A stretch of DNA of 64,000 nt from Flavobacterium sp. (GTDB taxonomy: Bacteria > Bacteroidota > Bacteroidia > Flavobacteriales > Flavobacteriaceae): assembly GCA_027484725.1 (NCBI GenBank), contig JAIXSK010000035.1, positions 1 to 64,000 on the forward strand. Direction: 5' to 3'. Position numbers and translations under genes: made by a program. Each line of letters begins with the position of its first letter. Within the stretch, counting starts at the first letter, position 1. Shown piece after piece: positions 62,320 through 64,000 of the stretch. The notes under the pieces were generated by a model. That model searched no databases and was not told where the DNA came from. It worked only from the letters and a program-made list of their open reading frames with translations.

Positions 62320-63255
62320 CTATCTAACGATTAGTTTTTGTGTTTCGCCGGCAGCAGTTTTGATCATATATACACCGCTGTTAAAAGCCGAAGTGTCTAG
62401 AGTAGAAGTATTGTTGGCTTTGGCAATTAATTTTCCTAAAATATCATAAACCTCAATATCTACTGCTTTGTTAAAACGAACGATTTCTTTATTCGATGGA
62501 TTCGGTGAAACATTAAATGCTTGACTTTCTGTTTCAAATTGGGTTGTTGACAAACCAGCGTCAGCAGTAACGGTAACCATATCAAAACGTACTACTCCGG
62601 TTCCGTCATAGGTTGAAGTTGAAGTAGAAGCTAAGTAGTTTCCGGCAATCGGGTCAAAGGCAGCTACAATTCTGAGGGCTGGAATATCATTGTTGTTGAG
62701 GCCGGTAACTCCGGTAAGATCAACGGTTCTTGTATTGTACCAAACGTCACCGGTTCCGGTAGCAGCCGGTGTGAAAGTAAAAGTTTGTGCATCAACCCAA
62801 ACCGGTGAAGTTGCTGTTCTGTCAGTAGTATATTGAACTACATAGGTGTTTCCGGCTTTGTTGCTCAATCGTTGGTCAAATTTTAATCGGATGCCGGTAA
62901 AGTTTGCAGAAGCAAAATTGATTTGAATTCCGCTGGTTTTATCAGCTGTTCCTGAAGCAGGGAAGTTTGTAATAGCCCAAGCCAAATTTGGCGGGTTGGT
63001 GGTTACAGGGTCAGAACTTCCGACGCCGGCAGAATTCACTCCTGCAGCGAATGGAGTTGCAGAAGTGGCCGCAGTTCCCACTATACTTATGTTTCCTGAA
63101 CCTTCTGAGGGCAATGGATTAGAGCCTCCGCCCGGAACTGAAGCTGCATCAGCTCCGTTGAAATTCCATTTTGCTAAGGTAGTTTGTCCCCACGAATTAC
63201 AAGTAAACATTAATGCTAGGGCAATCATTCTTAATACAGTGTAATTTGTTTTCAT
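62320..63255 (-). CDS. T9SS-exported protein, unknown beta-rich domain
   Basis: 311 residues from the ATG at 63255, where MKTNYTVLRMIALALMFTCN begins the signal peptide (ending NSWGQ); the frame runs 37 codons further without one. The mature start is LAKWNFNGADAASVPGG, then a low-complexity Ala/Gly/Ser/Thr/Pro region, and a beta-sandwich with GIQINFASANFTGIRLKFDQ. The C-terminal 75 residues (FNVSPNPSNKEIVRFN to TQKLIVR) form a T9SS sorting domain. The pattern AKWNFNG and LxFDQRLS recurs in Bacteroidetes proteins attached to nucleases or lamin-tail proteins. The function here is unknown. Confidence 0.82.
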   Translation of the reverse strand: MKTNYTVLRMIALALMFTCNSWGQTTLAKWNFNGADAASVPGGGSNPLPSEGSGNISIVGTAATSATPFAAGVNSAGVGSSDPVTTNPPNLAWAITNFPASGTADKTSGIQINFASANFTGIRLKFDQRLSNKAGNTYVVQYTTDRTATSPVWVDAQTFTFTPAATGTGDVWYNTRTVDLTGVTGLNNNDIPALRIVAAFDPIAGNYLASTSTSTYDGTGVVRFDMVTVTADAGLSTTQFETESQAFNVSPNPSNKEIVRFNKAVDIEVYDILGKLIAKANNTSTLDTSAFNSGVYMIKTAAGETQKLIVR

Positions 63256-63284
63256 ATTGTAGTATTTGAATTTATTTTCTGGGT

Positions 63285-63292
63285 CAAAATTA
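63285..63292 (-). promoter_or_regulatory. -7 box before the T9SS gene at 62320
   Basis: TAATTTTG on the minus strand, a TAnnTTTG match, about 30 bases before the ATG at 63255. It argues for that start over 63366. The rest of 63293-63587 is AT-rich and shows no gene that I can support. Confidence 0.45.
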
Positions 63293-63587
63293 TAATTAAA
63301 ATTGAAAACCCTTGCTCCTTTTCGATGTAATGCAAGAATAATTGTATGAATGACCCATTTACTCATTGTTAAATTAATAAATTATTCACTTTTGATTGAA
63401 TTATTGTTCTTTTTGAAGTGTAAAAATTGTTAATAAGTACGATTTTATTTGTTTTTCTGGCTTGTTTTTGCTGTGTTATCTTAACATTAAGTTCGATGAA
63501 CTGCGTAAATAATCGATTAAAGTTTTTATACCTTAATAAGTTAACAATTACTTCACACAAGTGGCCAAAAATCACATATTTAATCCA

Positions 63588-63595
63588 TATTTTTG
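63588..63595 (+). promoter_or_regulatory. -7 box before the last gene
   Basis: TATTTTTG matches TAnnTTTG 22 bases before the ATG at 63618. Confidence 0.45.
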
Positions 63596-63617
63596 CCTTA
63601 ACTCAATTTAAAAATTT

Positions 63618-64000
63618 ATGAAAAATTTGCTACTTTTTAAGAAAGTAAACACTTTCGTGTTTTGGTGCGTAGCTTTGTTACTGATGTGCATCCCCTCAAA
63701 AGGTTATGCTCAGTTACTACTGTCGGATGATTTTAACTATGGGGCTACGGCTGGGAATTTACAGACCGTTGCGCCTGCATGGGCTATCCACAGTGGGTCT
63801 ACTCCAAACGTACAGTACAATGCTACAGGTTTAACTTTTTCCGGCCATGCGGGTTCCGGGGTTGGAGGAGCTGCTACGGTGGTTTCGTCCGGAAGTTCTG
63901 ATCACAACAGAACTTTTACTTCTCAAAACTCAGGAACTGTCTACATGAGTTGTTTAGTGCGCATTAGTGCAGCAGCAGCCGGTAGTGATTATTTTTTACA
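63618..64000 (+). CDS. Secreted protein, N-terminal part (cut by window edge)
   Basis: The frame opens at the ATG at 63618 and is still open at base 64000 (127 codons). A long signal peptide (MKNLLLFKKVNTFVFWCVAL, then LLMCIPSKGYAQ) is followed by LLLSDDFNYGATAGNL, a typical opening of Bacteroidetes extracellular proteins with a T9SS domain at the other end, which would lie outside the window. The visible mature region is Gly/Ser/Ala-rich and beta-like. The function is unknown. Confidence 0.75.
   Translation, partial: MKNLLLFKKVNTFVFWCVALLLMCIPSKGYAQLLLSDDFNYGATAGNLQTVAPAWAIHSGSTPNVQYNATGLTFSGHAGSGVGGAATVVSSGSSDHNRTFTSQNSGTVYMSCLVRISAAAAGSDYFL

Noticed and set aside
1..64000. tRNA or rRNA genes, replication origin, prophage
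   Set aside because: No cloverleaf, rRNA segment, dnaA-box cluster, integrase or phage structural gene was recognised by eye; a dedicated scan could still find a tRNA.

Overview
The window reads as a chromosomal segment of a Bacteroidetes bacterium, most likely of the Flavobacteriaceae. The evidence is: at least seven secreted proteins with a type IX secretion (T9SS) C-terminal sorting domain, a porQ gene for the T9SS itself, Bacteroidetes-type promoters (TTTG, about 19 nt, TAnnTTTG) before a GH31 gene, lon and rpsA, A-rich leaders without clear Shine-Dalgarno sites, and intergenic repeat elements of a kind I associate with flavobacteria. No rRNA or tRNA gene was recognised.

Layout. 1-2.9 kb: the end of a FISUMP-domain protein, then a minus-strand group (alpha/beta hydrolase, msrB, an endonuclease III, a small membrane protein). 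2.9-14.5 kb: an alpha-glucan region (glgE, maltokinase, glgB, GH31 alpha-glucosidase). Two unrelated T9SS cargo genes sit between maltokinase and glgB, and between them lies a fossil joining a glgB 5' end to a maltokinase 3' end. 14.5-17.2 kb: M48 metalloprotease lipoprotein, AraC/GyrI regulator, membrane protein. 17.2-33 kb: accessory region punctuated by repeat arrays. It holds a type I restriction-modification locus (hsdM, GIY-YIG nuclease, hsdS, hsdR) with a putative toxin-antitoxin-SecB-like chaperone (TAC) operon between hsdS and hsdR, a NERD-domain pseudogene, two unrecognised genes, and a cassette (AraC regulator, aspartic protease, serine hydrolase) flanked by two arrays of 67-bp direct repeats. 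33-49.4 kb: mostly ordinary genes, including lon, porQ, cmk, a nucleoside transporter and rpsA, mixed with secreted proteins. 49.5-53 kb: two related leucine-rich T9SS proteins. 53-62.3 kb: purB, a sirtuin, trmH, a DEAD-box helicase, rdgB and a hybrid histidine kinase. 62.3-64 kb: two more secreted proteins, the last cut by the window edge.

How the genes work together. Maltokinase makes maltose-1-phosphate, GlgE polymerises it into alpha-1,4-glucan and GlgB branches it; the GH31 enzyme may remobilise glucose. TreS, the usual maltose source, is not in the window. PorQ belongs to the machinery that exports the many CTD-bearing proteins seen here. The accessory region looks like a defence island: hsdRMS is a complete type I system, and the embedded TAC could act as an addiction or phage-response module. 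The main candidate for a little-described system is this composite locus. Its hsd genes also carry short palindromic repeats in frame inside their coding sequences.
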